Shown here piece after piece: positions 22,256-34,059 of a stretch of DNA of 55,939 nt. Numbering within the stretch: position 1 is the first letter of the stretch; the number at the start of each line of letters is the position of its first letter. The DNA is from Vitrella brassicaformis (lineage: Eukaryota; Sar; Vitrellaceae): assembly GCA_001179505.1 (NCBI GenBank), contig CDMY01001036.1, positions 139,935-195,873 of the forward strand, written 5' to 3'. The notes below the pieces were generated by a model. It saw only the letters and a list, made by a program, of their open reading frames with translations. It did not search any database and was not told where the DNA came from. The position numbers were made by a program, and so were the translations under genes.

Positions 22256-25200
22256 ATGGGCATTCGCGGCTTGTCGAAGGCGGTGCTGGCGAAAGCTGGT
22301 GTGTACGACGAGGTGGACCTGGTGGAGGAGGCCAAGAGGCGGCCACACGGCATCCTGCTGCTCGTCGACTTTTACGCACTCGTCAGCTTCATTCGTGAGA
22401 CCGACCGGCACACTCACACAGCATACACACGGGCATGCACTCGCTTTATGGCTCTTGAGTTGATCCTTCTGTGTGCCCTGCCCTGCCCTGCTCGGTTAGA
22501 TGAGCGCGTGGCGTCGCGCCAGTCGTCAGCCCACTCGCCCATGTCGCACCCGGCATACGCAGAGGCCGCCCTGGCCACATCCCGCTTGGTCTCCCAGCTG
22601 CTGGCCAGCCGCATCTATGTCGAATGCGTTGCCGACGGTGCCAAGGGCAGCGACCTTGACACCTTGGTGCACAAGGAGGGCGAGTGGCGCGAGAGGTTCG
22701 CCGCGCAGCACCAGGTGCTGAGCCGCCTGAGGAGGGCGCATGCTGACGGGACGGACGAGAGGGACGACAGCAGCGGGCAGGAGGATGATAACAATTGTGG
22801 CGCTGATGGTGGCGGTGGTGGTGACAAGATCATCGACTGGCTGGCTCGTCTGGGGCTGAAGCCGCCGCCCACCACCACCACCACCAGCAGCAGAATAATG
22901 GAGAATGGTCACGGCTTCCCTCAGCCATTCAGGCAGCCGTCGCCCGCCCCCCCTCGCTCTCACAGATCGTCAAAGTGGTCGGGTCTTCCGCTGCCGTGTC
23001 TGTTCTCCACGCAAGTGGAGGAGACCCTCAGGCAAGGAGAGGAGTCTATACTATAGTTACAGGCCTTCACTGACTGACGGACTCATTGGTCCCCAGCACA
23101 CATACGGTATATCCACTCCACGTGTGTGTCCAGGCGGCTGGGCATACCGATCTTCGTGGTGCCTGGGGAGGCGGACAGGTCAGCACACAACATAACATCC
23201 CAAAACCTCCCACGGATGTGATGAGTGACGGTACTCTCCGTCTGCCCGTGTGTAGGTACCTGGGTGAGCGTCTGCGTGTTGAGCGCCAGCCGTTGGTGGA
23301 CTACCACATCAGCCCCAGCGAGAGCAAGTCTGCCAAGGGGCGGCCCTTCACCTACGGCATTCTGGGCAACGACAGCGACTTCCTTGCGATGCGCGGCGGG
23401 GTCCTCCTGCCTTTTGACGAATTCGATGTCCGAGGGAACCTCCAAATCAACAAACAGGTACCTTCATGGCTGGGTGCAAGGGCAAATTTGATGTGCACGT
23501 GAGCTGCGTGTCAGGTTGGCCTTGGTTCTTCCGCCCATCGTTTGTCGCCTCTGAAGCGGCTGGTGGTTCACGTGTACCGCTCTGAGAGGGTGGCCCAGTA
23601 CTTCCACCTGCAGCCAAGCGACCTCCCAGAACTCGCAATCATGCTCGGAAACGACTTCACCAAGTGACAACAGACCCACGCACAGACACAGCACTGTCCA
23701 TCCAATGGCATATGGACACACACATCATGTGTGTGCAGGTCGTTTGTCGACTCCCACAAGCGTCGGGACGTCCCCTTTGCCGACGGCTCGCCCCACAAGA
23801 TCGCCACCTTCCTCTCATCCATCCCGCGCGATGCGGACAGGCGTTGTCTCATCGAGGGTCACCCCGTCATCGAGCGGCTCCTCCACAACGACCCGCCCTT
23901 CCACGACGCTGTCCTCTACTCGAGGTACTTCTACGGCTGGGGGGACATCCCGCCCGTCATGAGCGGCCGCCAACGCCAGCGTCCGAGAGAGGAGACCGAG
24001 ACCAAGGGCAGGAAGAGCAAGAGAAAGGCAGGGAGGAGATCGGCAAGGAGGGCGCGGAGAGAAGCGGAGAGAGGAAAGGAGAACGGTCCTGTCACCGTGC
24101 CGTCATCTCCCGCTGCCACAACGAGCCCAGCCAGCCGCCCGCTCGACCGTTGTCGCGAGCTGCTGCTGGTGCGGCGATCGCAGCTGCTCCGCGCTCTCGA
24201 CTCCCCATCCCTGCTGACGGCTGTGTCGCTCGTCCGTCTGCCCTCCACCGCCCCCTTGCACCTGCGGGCGCTGTCGTCTGCACTGCGTGCGTCGAGTGAG
24301 TATGCGCGGCGTCGTGGCGGGGCGCGTTGTGTGGGCAGCGGACAGGAGGACGACGAGAGGGATGAGTTCAGCTGGGTGGGGCGGAAGGCGCATGAGGAGA
24401 AACTCGGGATCTACCTCGAATGGTGGGGGNNNNNNNNNNNNNNNNNNNNNNNNNNNNNNNNNNNNNNNNNNNNNNNNNNNNNNNNNNNNNNNNNNNNNNN
24501 NNNNNNNNNNNNNNNNNNNNNNNNNNNNNNNNNNNNNNNNNNNNNNNNNNNNNNNNNNNNNNNNNNNNNNNNNNNNNNNNNNNNNNNNNNNNNNNNNNNN
24601 NNNNNNNNNNNNNNNNNNNNNNNNNNNNNNNNNNNNNNNNNNNNNNNNNNNNNNNNNNNNNNNNNNNNNNNNNNNNNNNNNNNNNNNNNNNNNNNNNNNN
24701 NNNNNNNNNNNNNNNNNNNNNNNNNNNNNCATGTCACGGACGAATGGACAGACAGATCTCTGCTGTCGGCGTGTGCGTGCATCGACATCGATGCTGTCTG
24801 TGGTGTGTGTTGCGTCGCGTGTGTGTCAGGTTGAGTGTGCACGGTCGCATTCCGTCGTTTGCCGTTGCAGTGCACGAGTCGTGTGTGTTTTGGAAGTCGC
24901 CCACTCCGGCCGCTGACGGCGTCGCTGTCGAGGACATGCTCAAACGTGGGCCGGCTCACCAGAGGCAGGCAGGCAGCAGTTGGCTCTCTGTCCATGTGCG
25001 TGTCTGCTGTCAGCGCTTCGTCGGTTGTGGTATGCCCTCCTTTCGCCTCGCAAGGGCTATGTCATCGAGATGGGGGCCGCGGGAGACACGCCATTCGCCA
25101 AGACCAAGGTATGTTCGTTCGTATGCACTTGAGCTCACAGCCGAATTGAATTGGCGGACGGGACCACATCACATGCATTGGATTGGTATCTATGTGTGTG

Positions 25201-28200
25201 TGCAGGTGAGGATGTGTGGTCGTCCGTGTTCGGCTTCGTCTCCCCCCGAGCCGCGGCCCACCTGTCTGTATGACCTCCACAGCGCCGACAGCAACTGCGA
25301 CAGGCTCGAAATGTTCCACAGGTAGGGGATGTCTGTAGGTGGTGGGCGGAGCACCGCACCCATCCACACGTAAGCCGGGCTGTGTGTTAAATATCAGGGT
25401 GGTGGATTGCCTGCTGAATGAGTTCCGCTACCTCGAGTGCCGCATCGCCGCGCGAGGCCTCAAGACGGCCCCCGAGGAGACGCTCGGTGAGCCCACATCC
25501 CCGTCCTCACGCCAGTCGTCCCTCTCACTCACATGGCTGGCCAACAAACGACACAAACAACAAGACACCAGCACGCCCTCATCTGCTGCTGCTGCTGCTG
25601 CTGCCAACGGTGACGGTGTGTTGCGCTACCCCGAGAGGCAGGGGCGGCTGGACCTCTCGCCATTCGATGAGGACTTCGACAGCATCGACGGCGACGCGCT
25701 GCTGCGGTGGATCGGCAACTTCATCCCCATCATGGAGCCACCGGGCGGCGTGGCAGAAGACGGCGAACAAGAGGACGGTGAAGCACTGGCGAGCTCCGAC
25801 TCATCGTCCAGCAGCGGCAGCTCGGATGACGAGAGAGGGCAGTCGTCCCCGCACCCTTCGCGGCTCAACGAGCACGACGGCACGCTCCCCGAGCACCTGG
25901 AGGACACTTATTGCCGCGTGGGGTACACGCGTGGCCAGCTGTCGTTCTACGACTATGCGTTGCGGCTGTTCCTGCAGCTGAACCTGACCCCCCATGTGCA
26001 GGGGAAGGAGCAGCCGAGGGCGGTTGAAAGGAGGGCGGCGGGGCAGATGCTGCTGTCGGTGCTGAGGGGGGACAGCGACGGCATGAGCGACGGGGGCGCG
26101 GGGGGGTCTGTCGGGGGGCCGATACAGATGCACGGTGCGTGGATGGGTGACTGAGGCGGATCGATGCATCAACCATCCCTTTCTGTGCGTGTTGTGTTGT
26201 GTTGTGTTGTCAGAGTTCGATTCGCTGTTGTTGACAGTGTTGGTGTCGCTGCGGATGGAGATGTTCGAACGCGAGCTCGAGGACCCTGCCGGCGACGCAG
26301 AAGACGTGTACAACGGTATACACACACCACACCACACCACACCACACCAGACCAGACACACACTTAGCTGCCATGCCACCTGGATGGTATGTATTTCTGT
26401 GCATGGGATGCGCTTCAGCTCAGTGGGACTCGCGCCTCAGGACCCAGCGGGACCTCTGCCATTCCTCATCCCTCCCACTCGCACTCTCCCTCCTCTCGGC
26501 ATCTCACCAGCACCAGCACCAGACCAGCACTGCAGCAGCATCCGCATCATCGTCGTCATCACGGCCATCAGCAGCGTCCGACAGCCTGTCTTTGGGGTCT
26601 GAGGCGCGTGACGTCGAGGAGAGCTCTGTCGAGTGGACCAATGCGGCGGTGCAGCGGTGCGACCTCGCCACCCTGCCCTACCTGATGGTCTTCTGCCCCG
26701 ATGGGGGCGAGGTGGTGGGTGGGAAGAAGAAATGGACGCGGCAGGAGCTCAAGGCGTTCAGGGACAAGAACAAGGCCGACCTGCGGCCCGACTTCCCCGC
26801 CCCCCCATTCAGGCCAGGGTATAGGTCGGTCGTCATCGCATCGTGGTTTCAGGTACCTGTGTGGTGTGTCCGGAGGACGCCCGTAGAATGTGTGTGGGAA
26901 TATGTGTTGTGTGTTGTGTGTTGTGTTGTGTTGTGTGGTGTGGTGCAGGTGTGTGTGCGTTACGTGCATTGTACAGCGAGTTTATGCGGTTTATTTGAGC
27001 CCGAGCACGAGTTATCGCAGCGGATGTACCCCACCAGACGACTGGAGGAGGGGCAACAAACGTACGCGCGCACGTCAGCCAGCCAGCCAGCCATGGATGG
27101 ATGGATGGATGGATGCACCCATAGGGCCACAGCTGTCTGTATGCGACTGCTCGTTGTGCCTTGTTGCAGGTGTCGGTTTGCCCCTGAGCCAAGACAGGTC
27201 AGACTCGACCTACACACAAATGCGTACGGTGTGTATGGATGTCGACGTGTACCGCAGATGTTTGATGGCTCCATCTTCACTCTGTTCTTCACTGCCGGCG
27301 CACTCGAGGCCCACCGGCGGGGCGCCTTGCCCCCAGTGGCCGAGAGCCTGCCGGCCGGCATGACGCCGCACGACGAGAGCAGCCTGCAGCACTGGATCAA
27401 AATCAGGCGCAACTTCCTCAACATGCCAGAGGTACGTAGACCCGTCAACATACACACACCAGCGCCTGTGTCCGGTCCCATCTCGTCCCTCTTCCTGCGT
27501 GTGTCTTGTGTCTATCAGGTGCAGTCATTGCGTCGTCGGCTGCTGCGTGGCTTCCCCCCCGCCCTGTTTGGCGCCGCCGACCAAGAGGCCGTCAACACCA
27601 TCATACACGCACACCAGCATCCGGACCAAGACACATGGTCGGCGGCAGCAGCCGGCGACGACGGCACTGACGACGATGCAGATGACAGGAGGGTCGTGAG
27701 TGGGTACGAGCAGGCTTTGGGCAGCTGGCAGGCGTATCAGCAGAAGAAGGAGCTCGAGGAGGGCAGCAGCCCAAGACACCACCTCAACGACACCGCACAC
27801 AGACGCAAGAACGAGCACATCAAGGAGGGAGTGCCGTCAACGTCGTCGCGAGACGAGGGGGAGCAGGACATTATCGACACGCCAAACAGCAACGGCCGAC
27901 AAGAGGAGTCCCCCAGTGTCTTCACATCTCTGGCCAGCCCCTCCCCGCCCCGGCCCCCAGTGGCCTCGTCCGTGCAGAGCAGCGCCACTGTGATCCGTTT
28001 GACGTCCGACAACAACAATATGATTGGCAATTCGGTGTCGTCCCTGCGCGAGAGCCCTGCCATGGCCCGCGGCGGCCGTGTCAATGTCGATGAGGCGGGA
28101 GGTGGTGATGACGAGGATAGGGACTGTCACGTGTTGTGTGTGCATGGGTTCGACCGGGAGTGGGTGACGGGGCCAATGATGCCCTCCGCCATCAAAGACG

Positions 28201-28522
28201 CCATCGGACGGCACAATGTCAAGAAGGTACGTACGTATCCACTCTGCTGGTTCGTTTGCCTGAACGTGCATGTGTTTGCTCCTTCCTTCGCTAGGTTGTG
28301 TCGTTGCGTGGCATGAGCGTGCCGCCCTTCCCGCCGACCTACTCGTGTCGCGTGGTGCTGCACCCACACGCATCGGACATGGCCGCCCATCTGCTCTCTC
28401 GGGGCGACCTGTGTCTGCGTGTCATGAGCGGGCTCAACAACGCACTGCCGCACGGCGACCTCTCGGAGGAGAAGGAAATGCGGGTGCGCGTGTCAGGTCC
28501 GGCCAGTGAGCCTGGCGGATGA
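22256..28522 (+). CDS. Asteroid-like protein (XPG/FEN-type nuclease fold), interrupted by an assembly gap
   Basis: Large member of the Asteroid (ASTE1) family, XPG-like nucleases. Exons: 22256-22394, 22500-23031, 23134-23178, 23256-23457, 23515-23663, 23739 into the gap; then 24830-24945, 25014-25108, 25206-25321, 25398-26134, 26214-26315, 26419-26852, 26949-27061, 27170-27197, 27258-27431, 27519-28226, 28295-28522. The start MGIRGL plus LVDFYALVSF matches the XPG-N/Asteroid opening. XPG-I signatures follow: IPIFVVPGEADRYL, ILGNDSDFLAM and LGNDFTK, which keep the expected acidic residues. The C-terminal half is long, with acidic/Ser-rich inserts, and totals well over 1,500 residues against about 680 for ASTE1. 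The exon 2 donor is GC rather than GT (23032). At least one exon is lost in the gap. Confidence 0.85.
24430..24729. other. Assembly gap (300 N)
   Basis: Exactly 300 undetermined bases, a placeholder length. It interrupts the Asteroid-like gene; the exon beginning at 23739 runs into it. Confidence 0.99.
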
Positions 28523-28639
28523 GTGTGTGCATGCGTGTGTCGTGATCTCTGACATCGGTTTGGTTTACCTGCTGTTTGCATGGCGTGGGGCGGCTGGGAA
28601 GCCGTGGGTGTGTACGGGGAGACACTTGACATGAATGGT

Positions 28640-28905
28640 GAATGAGAATGTGGCAACTCACAGGTGCTGTATGGCTGATGGCACATGTGGCCAGTACGTT
28701 GTGTTCGGATGTCGGCGTGGGGCGGATATGATTGAGTGGTGAGAGCTCAGGTTTTTCTGTGCGTGAGGGCGGGTGTGGTGTGCGATAGACGAGACTTCAA
28801 TCGATCAGTGCCGCACTTACTTCAACGCACATGGCAAATGGACTGAAGTCATCGCATGGCCAACATCAATCAATCGCAACACAAGTTAGTTAATGTACAG
28901 AAAAA
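28640..28905. repeat. Duplicated 3' flank, copy 1 (remnant carboxypeptidase 3' end facing the RING gene)
   Basis: From about 28656 the sequence matches the last codons and 3' flank of the S10 carboxypeptidase gene at 54385-54600: TCACAGGTGCTGTATGGCTG, GGCCAGTACGTT, GAGCTCAGGTTTTTCTGTGC and GCGATAGACGAGACTTCAA occur in both in the same order. No carboxypeptidase exon lies upstream here, so this is a 3' fragment. Its right part is the 3' flank of the intact RING gene. Confidence 0.85.
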
Positions 28906-29018
28906 ATCGAAGCGCACTGTTCAATTCAGACTCGCTCCCTCCCTCCCCCCAACCCGTTCCTTCTCCCCTTCTCCCCCTCCCTCCCCCTCTCCCCCGGGAA
29001 GCAATGCGGGCAGCACCA

Positions 29019-30504
29019 TCACGAGATGAAGACCCCACCCCACGGGGGCAGCGGGGCATTCGGGTTGTTTGGGCCTTGGCAGATGGGGCAGACGGCCTGA
29101 TGGGGAGCGCAGCCCTGGCACATGCACACGTGGCCCTGCACACACACACACACACAGTTAAAACATTGGTTAAGTCAGGAACAACTGCAGGTACATTCAG
29201 TGGCTAGTGTCTGTCACTGCTTACGCATGGCCGGGTGACGGTGTCCCTCGGGGCGGCGAAACAGATCACGCATCGCGTGGCCTGGTCCCAGCCCTGGGCG
29301 ATGCCCTGCTGGAGCCCTTGCGCCAGGCCCGTCTGGAAGCCCTGGGCCTGCCCTTGCTGCAGCCCTGCGGCCCGCCCTTCCTCCCTGCCCTGCAGCAGCC
29401 CTGCGGCCCGCCCTTCCTCCCTCCCCTGCAGCAGCCCCGCCTCCCGCCCTTCCTCCCGCCCTTCCTCCCTGCCCTGCTGGCGGCTCTCTGCTCGGATCTC
29501 GGCCTCCCGCTGCTGCTGCTCCTCCGCCCGCAGACGCAGCTCCCTGTCGTGGGCGTCTGCCAGTAGCTGGGCGAAGGCGGCGTCCTCGGCCCGGCGCTGG
29601 GCGATGATGGCGTGCACCCGCCCTCCGAAGGCCGCCGACTGCTCCGCGGTGTTGAGGGTGGCGATTTCGGTCCGGAGGCTGAAAAAAAAGTGCACACGCA
29701 GAAGCAACAAGTTGAGCAATGCAGTCAAGAGATACAGCAGCGTTGACCCACCTGGGCAGGGTGGTGTCGTGGGCGCTGCTCTTGTCGCCCTGCACGTCCT
29801 CGGGCTGCAGGCCGACGTCGACCGCCGGTCTGCACGCATCAGCACATTGTCATCTGTTGAGTTGCCGACAGTCTATGCAGCTGACCTGGGCGGGTGGGTC
29901 TGTGGGACTGGCTGCGGCTGTGGGTGTCGTTGTGGGGCGGGGGGCCGAGGCCGAGCGGCCGGTTGCTGCATAAATGGATTCATAAGATAGCAATAGACCT
30001 GACGAGGATGGCCAGATAAGGCCCTTTCATTCCCTCGTGTCTGCGCACCTGTCCGCCAGCTGCGACAGTGGTCACATGCGAATGCCAACACACACAACAA
30101 TGTTTGCCCACTCACGTCTAGTACTCTTGAGACCTCCTACCGCCGCGTGCTGGATGAAGGGCGGCCGACCTGGGGGAGCTGCGGCTGCACCGACCAACAG
30201 CAATGCATGTGAGCAGTGCCTGCAATGGTGTGTGACATACCGTCTGGAAGGACGCCGCGCGGCCGCAGTGCCAAATGCGCCGCCGGTGCCGGGAGTACCG
30301 CGTGTGGCGGATACGCCGGTGCCGGCACGTACAGCGGCGGACGTCCAGCAGCTGAGGGGATGAACAGACACTCATGGACCATGGACAGAGAAAGATCTGG
30401 TCATCAGTGGACTTACCGAGGTGCGCGACGAGATGAGGGGGTGGACGGACCCCTCTTGCGACAAATGGGGGTGGTCTTCCCCGCGGGTGCATCTGGTAGT
30501 TCAT
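29019..30504 (-). CDS. Coiled-coil RING-finger protein (probable E3 ubiquitin ligase)
   Basis: Eight exons chain in phase: 30504-30417, 30351-30241, 30184-30116, 30059-30049, 29965-29886, 29829-29752, 29678-29225, 29135-29019; 335 residues. The first ~140 residues are Pro/Arg/Ala-rich. A long helix follows from about 150: IATLNTAEQSAAF, AQRRAEDAAFAQLLADA and an EEGREAG/LLQGREEGRAAG tandem repeat, predicted coiled coil. The C-terminal RING is [25 protein letters not shown] and CPICQG, splitting across the last intron as C3HC4 fingers of the cIAP/MULAN kind do. Exon 4 is an 11-nt microexon. A start at Met6 (30489) is equally possible. Frameshifted copies of its 5' and 3' parts lie at 40.7-41.1 and 46.3-46.8 kb. 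Confidence 0.85.
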
Positions 30505-30619
30505 CTCTACCAGACGGCTGGATGGATGGCTGGCTGGATGGATGGATCACGTAGGCCGTCGCGACCCGCGCAGGAAAAGCTCGCATGAGATTCAAGTAAG
30601 ATCTCTCAAGTTCTCCAAG
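30505..30619. promoter_or_regulatory. Short bidirectional upstream region
   Basis: 115 bp between divergent ATGs of the RING and kinase-like genes. Contains a short GGCT/GGAT run at 30520-30545. A first ATG at 30586 followed by a GTAAG could be an upstream mini-exon of the plus gene. Confidence 0.35.
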
Positions 30620-32691
30620 ATGAGCATCAGATATTCTCCACCGGTGAGCTCTGCAGCTCCCCTGAGGTCTGAGGACGTTGGCCTGACAGATTCCGGTGTG
30701 CTTTGTTTCAGAAGGATCTCTCCGAGGAGCAGCGCGTCCCCCTGGCGCACCTCTTTTTGGTGAGCCCTTCCATCGCACAGCGCTTTGGATGACACTGGTC
30801 AGCACTGCTCATCACCGCAGGATCATGTGAGTCACGCCTCCAAGGGACGCTTCGTGAGGGCAACACACCGGGACGGCACCCCGACGGATCTCCATTGGGG
30901 CTTCCACGGCTTCACCACGAGCCTTTGGGACCTTCAAGATCAGACAATTGTCGTGCTAAAGGTCCCGTTCAAGTATGAGGAGGAACGCGAGCCGGTCAGT
31001 CAGTTGACCATGCCGCCATTACGAGTCGTGCAATGCTTTCCTGTCTGCCCGTCTGCCCGTCTGTCTGTCTGTCTGCCTGTCTGTCTGTCTGTCGTGCGGC
31101 AGGATGCGTATGGGTTCCCCCGCAATGGCATGGACGTCTCTCTGGAGGGCGAGGTGGACCATCCGGCCATTGTCAAGGTCGTTGGCATCTACCGCCTCAC
31201 CGGGCTGCCGGGATGTGACGCTACCTGCGGCCTCAAGGGCTACATCATGAAGGCGTGCATCGGTCGGTGGCGGTGGCGCCACACACCCGACCCGACACAC
31301 ATTGGTGCCGTTGAGTGTGTGTGTGTGTGTGTGCAGGGGGGGATCTCATGGACTTGCCGCGGTGGACAGAGGTCAGTGAGGCGCTCGTCATGCCGATTCT
31401 GAAGGACGTCCTCGACGGCTTGAAGTTCCTCCACGACATCGGCGTCGCACACGGCGATGTCATCGTATGCAACACAGTCCACATGCGCAAATCCATCTCT
31501 CTCTCTCTCTCTGTGTTGTGTGTGTCTGTGTGTGTGTGTGTGTGCAGCCTCAGAATGTGTGTTTGAGGCGTGGAGCGGATTGGTGCGCGCATGGGTGTCT
31601 GGTCGACATCGATCGACTGTTTCGCTTCAGGGACGACCCCCAATGGGTACGCCACCCCAGCACCAACATCCTCCACCACCCACACCTGCCTGGCCATGGA
31701 TGTCAGGGGGTGTGGATATGGAACGTGTGCAGGCAGACCAGCCCCGCAAGGACCTGCATCGACTGGGCAACACCATTCAGCAACATGTGCTCAAGGACAA
31801 AGAAGTGGTCTCTATCACACACACACACACAAACTGATGGCTGAATGGATCTGTTTGGAAGTGTGGCATGCTGCATGTGCGTCATGTAGAGCCCCGAGGC
31901 GCACCGGCTCTTCGACCACCTGCAGGGCTCCACCGACCACGCCCCGCCTGGCGTCGAAGGGGTAACACACACACATACCAATGGGCGGATGGATGGATGG
32001 ATGCCCTTCTGTCAGGCGTTGGACCTCTTTGACAAATGGGCGGCGGTGCACGGGCCGGGGGTGCGGGCCAGGCTAACAGGCAACGAGCGGCCGCCGCAGC
32101 ACCTGGTCAACGCCTACCAGGCCGGGTGGCAATGGCGGCACCAACAGGTGGGCAGAGGGAGAGCGAGCGAGGGAGGGAGAAGGACACTCATGCACACATG
32201 CGCAGACACACACACAGAGAGAGAGAGGCTCCCATTGTCTGTTTCAGGTTCGCGCCATCCATCCAATGTCACCCCAGGCGGCACCAGCACCAGCTGTCCA
32301 GCCCAATGTCGCCAATGCGTCTCACCAGTCGCCCCACAATCGCCACCCTCATGCACCCTCTCTGCCTCCGACGGACCCATTGCTGCTTCAGAAGGCCCTG
32401 AGCAATCCCTGCCCCCAGAAGGCCCTTGTGGTTCGCGGCGTGTTTCCGGGTGGCGAGTCCACCTGGCGGTGGAACTATTCGTTGAGGCAGTGGGAGTGGT
32501 GGGAGTGGGAGGCCCCCACTGGCTTGTGGCTGGTGAGGACCAGCACGCAGGACACGGGCATGTGGTTCAAGAGCGTCGGCGACTGCCTCAAGAGCTGGTT
32601 CTGTTGCCGCTGTTGCTCTCGACGTGACGTCGGCCGGCCCGGTTTGCCCGGTCTCCATGCAGAGGCTGCTGCTGCTGTTGCTGCTGCATGA
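30620..32691 (+). CDS. Protein-kinase-like protein with altered HRD and DFG motifs
   Basis: Ten exons (30620-30643, 30712-30759, 30821-30994, 31103-31262, 31337-31464, 31548-31646, 31733-31807, 31890-31961, 32016-32147, 32248-32691) give 451 residues. The kinase fold is shown by TIVVLKVPFK (VAIK-type Lys), EVDHPAIVKVVGIY (strand 4), then LDGLKFLHDIGVAHGDVIPQN, where HRDxxxxN reads HGDxxxxxN, and CLVDIDRLFRF, where DFG reads DID. Asp, Asn and the metal-binding Asp are present, but no clear glycine-rich loop is seen, so it could be active or a pseudokinase. A C-terminal region has QWEWWEWEAPTG and a Cys cluster (CCRCC) before an Ala-rich end. The short first exon is the weakest call. It is divergent from the RING gene. 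Confidence 0.75.
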
Positions 32692-34059
32692 GCAGCACCG
32701 GCCAGCGAGGCTTGATAGAAGGACTGGTTCAGGGAGAGAGGGAGGGAGGGAGGACGGGAGTGCGACAGCTGAAGTGTACAATGGACAAGGTATGTTTTTC
32801 AGCGGCTTGTGTATGCCGCGATGGAGATGAATGGGTAGTTTAAAGGCTGCAGCGACTGCAGCTGACTCGTCAACCACTCATTGCACATTGCATCTTGCGT
32901 TAAGTTGTCTGGGTTGGTCTCTGCCCCCCCACCCATTGCCGGTTAGTCGACCGATCAAGTAGAGGAAAACACGTGTAGACCCACACACCCACATAAACAC
33001 ACGTGCACCCCAAATTCACAGATACACGAAAGAGTCCTCACGCGCACGCCTTCCTGCCGGTTAGCCAGCTGCCTGCCTCTTACTGCCATCAACACATCCA
33101 CACACACACATACACACATATGAACGCACACACACGGATGCACAGATGTGTAGTAACTGCGATTGGTAGGGATGCAAGCAAGTATACTTCCGGTGTTGTG
33201 TTATTTTCCACAGACAGATCTCAACAAAACAGAAGAGAAAGGCCAAACACATGTGGTGTGGCGTATGCAATGTGCGATCTCTCTCACACGGTGGGTATGC
33301 AGGGGTGGATGGTGTCAGCAGCCCAGTGGTGTTATGCATGTCGGGTGTCTCTCGGCGTGTAAGACGAGATAGAGACCCATTGAGGATGAAGTCATCATGT
33401 CCATCGCATCTCAGCAGCAGAAACACGCACAGAAGACCAACAGAAGCTCCCCCTTATCCCTCCCCCAGCTCATCCCACTGCGACTGTCCCAACAAGACGA
33501 AAAAAGCCACACATGAACCTTCTTCAGTAATGTGTGTTGTGCTACCCTCCCCGCTGGCTGGCTGGCCGGCTGATCCATCAGAAAAACTCCCTTGCCGCAC
33601 GCACACACATGGATGGATCTAGGCAACTCACCTCCACGCATGGCACATGCAGGATGAGAAAGCGGCCAGCGAATGCAATGAGCCACCCATCTACTCTACC
33701 GGACCAGGACCGCTGTCTCTCCCCGGACATGCGTATCTCACGTAGCATGGCCCCGTCGAATTTAGCCGCCCACATGTGTTCTTGTGGGTGGCCATATCCG
33801 ATGGGGTCACAACACGACGGACACGCACTCGGGATGAGGGGGACCCGCGGCAACACAAATATGTCAGTCGAACGAAGGGAAAGAGGTGAGGACGCGTCCG
33901 TGTTGTGTCTGTGAAACAGGTGTGAAATAAACAAACGAAAAAAGACAGGTGCGGGTGTGAAAGAAAGAGTGGGCCATCGATGCATCCCTCCCTCCCTCCC
34001 TCTCTGCCGATCAGGGCCCCATTGCGGTGTGTGTGGTGTGGTTCGGTTGCCACATGACA
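32692..34059. other. Long intergenic region
   Basis: About 1.37 kb between convergent genes. It contains CA-rich patches (32980-33145) and short open frames with repeat-derived composition (Cys-Val, Thr-His). I found no splice-consistent coding exon and no RNA gene. Confidence 0.45.

Noticed and set aside
24430-24729. Long open frames across the N run
   Set aside because: They are artefacts of undetermined bases.
28640-28905. The repeated 3' flank as an insertion sequence or transposon
   Set aside because: It includes coding ends of two host genes and lacks terminal repeats or a transposase; segmental duplication explains it better.
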